The notes beneath the pieces were generated by a model, which worked only from the letters and a program-made list of their open reading frames with translations, searched no databases and was not told the origin of the DNA. From contig NZ_QJRH01000067.1 of the NCBI RefSeq assembly GCF_003254545.1, positions 62,001 through 126,000 on the forward strand: a DNA stretch of 64,000 nucleotides. The letters run 5' to 3'. Below, one piece after another: positions 61,886 through 64,000 of the stretch. This DNA is from Flavobacterium tistrianum. GTDB taxonomy: Bacteria; Bacteroidota; Bacteroidia; Flavobacteriales; Flavobacteriaceae. A program made the translations under genes and the position numbers. Positions within the stretch are counted from its first letter, which is position 1; every line of letters starts with the position of its first letter.

Positions 61886-63079
61886 ATGTACGGTAAAATA
61901 AAAGAGCATCTGCAGAAAGAATTGCAGACGATTGAAGAAAATGGAATTTTCAAAAAAGAGAGAATTATTACTTCTCCACAAGGTGCTGAAATCACAATTT
62001 CAACTGGAGAAACAGTATTGAACTTTTGTGCTAATAATTATCTAGGACTTTCTTCGCATCCAGAAGTAGTGCAAGCGGCAAAAGATGCAATGGATACACA
62101 TGGTTTTGGAATGTCATCTGTGCGTTTCATTTGCGGAACGCAGGACATTCATAAAACATTAGAAAAAAAGATTGCTGATTTTTACGGTACAGAAGATACT
62201 ATTTTATACGCAGCGGCTTTTGATGCAAACGGTGGAGTTTTTGAACCTTTATTAGGAGAAAACGATGCAATTATTTCGGATAGTTTGAATCATGCTTCTA
62301 TTATTGATGGAGTTCGTTTGTGTAAAGCGGCTCGTTATCGTTATGAAAATAATAATATGGAAGATTTAGAGCAGCAGTTGATAAAAGCGAACGAAGCTGG
62401 AGCTCGTTTTAAATTGATTGTTACCGATGGAGTTTTCTCTATGGATGGTTTAGTGGCGCCGTTGGATAAAATTTGTGACTTGGCAGATAAATACGATGCA
62501 ATGGTAATGGTTGATGAATGTCATGCCGCAGGTTTTATTGGAGCGACAGGAAAAGGAACTCTTGAAGCAAAAGGAGTAATGGGAAGAGTGGATATTATCA
62601 CTGGAACTCTTGGTAAAGCTTTAGGTGGCGCTATGGGAGGTTACACTACTGCCAAAAAAGAAATTATAGAATTGTTGCGTCAGAGATCTAGACCATATTT
62701 GTTTTCAAATTCATTGGCTCCTGCAATTGTTGGTGCTTCGATAAAAGTATTTGAATTATTAGAAAAAGATACAACCCTTCGTGATAAACTAGAATGGAAT
62801 ACCAATTACTTTAAAGAAGGTATGAAAAAAGCAGGTTTTGATATTATTGATGGAGATTCTGCAATTGTGCCAGTTATGCTGTACGATGCAAAATTATCTC
62901 AGACAATGGCAAACGAACTTTTGAAACAAGGGATATATGTTATTGGTTTTTTCTTTCCAGTAGTTCCGAAAGAGAAAGCTAGAATACGTGTACAGTTATC
63001 TGCAGCACATGAAAAAGAACACTTGGATAAAGCAATAAATGCCTTTACAGTTGTCGGTAAAATGTTAAAAGTTATATAA
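61886..63079 (+). CDS. kbl: Glycine C-acetyltransferase (2-amino-3-ketobutyrate CoA ligase)
   Basis: A 397-residue PLP enzyme that joins glycine and acetyl-CoA or cleaves 2-amino-3-ketobutyrate in threonine breakdown. The PLP lysine is in [16 protein letters not shown], and [19 protein letters not shown] and [12 protein letters not shown] are alpha-oxoamine synthase motifs. Length is right for Kbl. Threonine dehydrogenase is not in the window. Confidence 0.94.
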   Translation: MYGKIKEHLQKELQTIEENGIFKKERIITSPQGAEITISTGETVLNFCANNYLGLSSHPEVVQAAKDAMDTHGFGMSSVRFICGTQDIHKTLEKKIADFYGTEDTILYAAAFDANGGVFEPLLGENDAIISDSLNHASIIDGVRLCKAARYRYENNNMEDLEQQLIKANEAGARFKLIVTDGVFSMDGLVAPLDKICDLADKYDAMVMVDECHAAGFIGATGKGTLEAKGVMGRVDIITGTLGKALGGAMGGYTTAKKEIIELLRQRSRPYLFSNSLAPAIVGASIKVFELLEKDTTLRDKLEWNTNYFKEGMKKAGFDIIDGDSAIVPVMLYDAKLSQTMANELLKQGIYVIGFFFPVVPKEKARIRVQLSAAHEKEHLDKAINAFTVVGKMLKVI

Positions 63080-63125
63080 TTACCACTTCGATTAAATTTT
63101 TGTAGGTTTTTTTTAACATTTCATT

Positions 63126-63155
63126 TTGTATTTAAAAAATTTGGTGTTACTTTTG
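63126..63155 (+). promoter_or_regulatory. Promoter for the OmpA-like gene
   Basis: TTG at 63126-63128 and TACTTTTG at 63148-63155, spaced 19 bases, a textbook Bacteroidota promoter, 38 bases before the start codon. It suggests strong constitutive expression. Confidence 0.65.
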
Positions 63156-63192
63156 CTTGTAATTAACTAAATTGTAATTAAAAAAATTAAGT

Positions 63193-64000
63193 ATGAAACA
63201 TCTTAACAAACTTTTAGTTGCTGTATTGATGGCGATGGGTTTAAGTTCTCACGCGCAAGACAGTAACAATCCATGGGCGATCTCTTTCGGGGTTAATGCT
63301 GTGGATACTAGAACAAGTTCAGGTGCTGGTCATGGTTTCTTTGACCAACACTTTTCTCAGCCATTCGCTGTAAAAGACAACTGGAATATTTTACCTTCTC
63401 TATCTTACATTGGTGTAAATAGATATGTTGGAAGCGGTTTCTCAGTTGGTTTACAAGGATCTGTAAACAAAATTGATAAATATGTTACTTTTGATCCAAA
63501 GGCTCCAGGGCATGATGGAAGAGGTAATGTAGTAACTAATCCTGGTGATTTAATGTACTACGGAATTGACGCTACTATTAAATACAGTTTCCAAGAATTA
63601 ATCAAATCTAAAGTGGTTGATCCTTCGTTATCTGTTGGTGGTGGTTATACTTTCTTTGGAGATAGCAGCTACGGAACTGTTAACCCAGGTGCTGGTGTTA
63701 CTTTCTGGTTTACAGATGCTATTGGTCTTGAGCTTGCTACAAGATACAAATGGGCTGTTAGTGGTGATAGACAAGATGCTAATGGTACTCCAGATGCACC
63801 ATCTCACTTCCAACACACAGCTGGTTTAGTTTTCAAATTCGGAGGTAAAGATACTGACGGAGACGGAATCTATGACAAAGACGATGCTTGTCCAGATGTT
63901 GCAGGTTTAAAACAATTCAACGGATGTCCTGATACTGACGGTGACGGAATCGTTGATGCTTCTGACGCTTGTCCAGATGTATTTGGTTTAGCTGCATTAA
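63193..64000 (+). CDS. OmpA-family outer-membrane protein with TSP3 repeats (3' end outside window)
   Basis: A frame open from the ATG at 63193 to the end of the window, about 269 residues so far, so the C-terminus lies beyond. A signal peptide (ending SSHAQ) is followed by a beta-barrel-like N-terminal domain ([30 protein letters not shown]) and then acidic thrombospondin type 3 repeats ([34 protein letters not shown]) that bind calcium. The expected OmpA peptidoglycan-binding domain would follow. It is likely an abundant surface protein, as its strong promoter suggests. Confidence 0.88.
   Translation, partial: MKHLNKLLVAVLMAMGLSSHAQDSNNPWAISFGVNAVDTRTSSGAGHGFFDQHFSQPFAVKDNWNILPSLSYIGVNRYVGSGFSVGLQGSVNKIDKYVTFDPKAPGHDGRGNVVTNPGDLMYYGIDATIKYSFQELIKSKVVDPSLSVGGGYTFFGDSSYGTVNPGAGVTFWFTDAIGLELATRYKWAVSGDRQDANGTPDAPSHFQHTAGLVFKFGGKDTDGDGIYDKDDACPDVAGLKQFNGCPDTDGDGIVDASDACPDVFGLAAL

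Noticed and set aside
1..64000. tRNA, rRNA or tmRNA genes
   Set aside because: No cloverleaf-like sequence with a plausible acceptor stem and CCA, and no rRNA segment, was noticed in the gaps. A dedicated search tool would be more reliable than my reading.

Overview
The window looks like chromosomal DNA from a Flavobacterium-type member of the Bacteroidota. The supporting signs are low-GC DNA, Bacteroidota -7 promoter elements (TAnnTTTG), a SusC-like TonB-dependent receptor, a PorZ-type type IX secretion protein with a C-terminal sorting domain, a complete Bat (aerotolerance) operon, and short palindromic repeats in many gaps. I see no rRNA, tRNA, CRISPR array, prophage or transposase.

Layout. 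1-2944: a plus-strand operon holding the end of a KptA-type RNA 2'-phosphotransferase, a metallophosphoesterase, and a fusion of a nucleoside deoxyribosyltransferase-like domain to a nicotinamide phosphoribosyltransferase. 3199-5869: nadD, gmk, yicC and an Spx/ArsC-like gene on the minus strand. 5949-7431: three tandem DinB-like paralogues. 7462-13366: RlpA-like protein, small membrane protein, TonB receptor and pgi. 13502-15475: lipocalin-like protein and atypical SDR, divergent from an AraC regulator. 15492-17992: unknown protein, SMI1/KNR4 protein and an M23 peptidase with a changed zinc motif. 18018-22921: aromatic amino acid catabolism (kynA, hppD, hmgA) with a DUF3108 gene, a candidate small RNA and an inserted four-helix-bundle gene flanked by repeats. 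23240-29644: patatin/barrel protein, XAC2610-like protein, uvrC, an M14-like deacylase and 5-FTHF cyclo-ligase. 30070-31592: a YfbK-like VWA lipoprotein gene broken by an internal deletion. 31679-40914: the moxR-DUF58-batABCDE operon on the minus strand. 41127-46700: aldo/keto reductase, GNAT, SDR, AlbA_2 protein, DUF3298 lipoprotein and a trans-sulfuration enzyme. 46790-52445: outer-membrane barrel, gdhA, porZ and recO. 52576-58512: ileS, a DksA-like gene, two roadblock/LC7 genes, a small basic protein and lspA. 58645-64000: AddA/RecB-like helicase-nuclease, kbl, and the start of an OmpA/TSP3 protein that runs off the window.

How the genes connect. KptA consumes NAD and releases nicotinamide, which the phosphoribosyltransferase half of the fusion could return to NMN, so the left operon reads as an NAD-linked RNA-end or ADP-ribose module. 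kynA, hppD and hmgA feed tryptophan and tyrosine breakdown. The Bat operon is an envelope-stress system with MIDAS-bearing VWA proteins driven by a MoxR ATPase. The most notable single-gene features are the IleRS GIHH motif (in place of HIGH), the fusion protein, the frameshifted VWA gene, the candidate small RNA at about 19800-19918, and several families of dispersed perfect inverted repeats.
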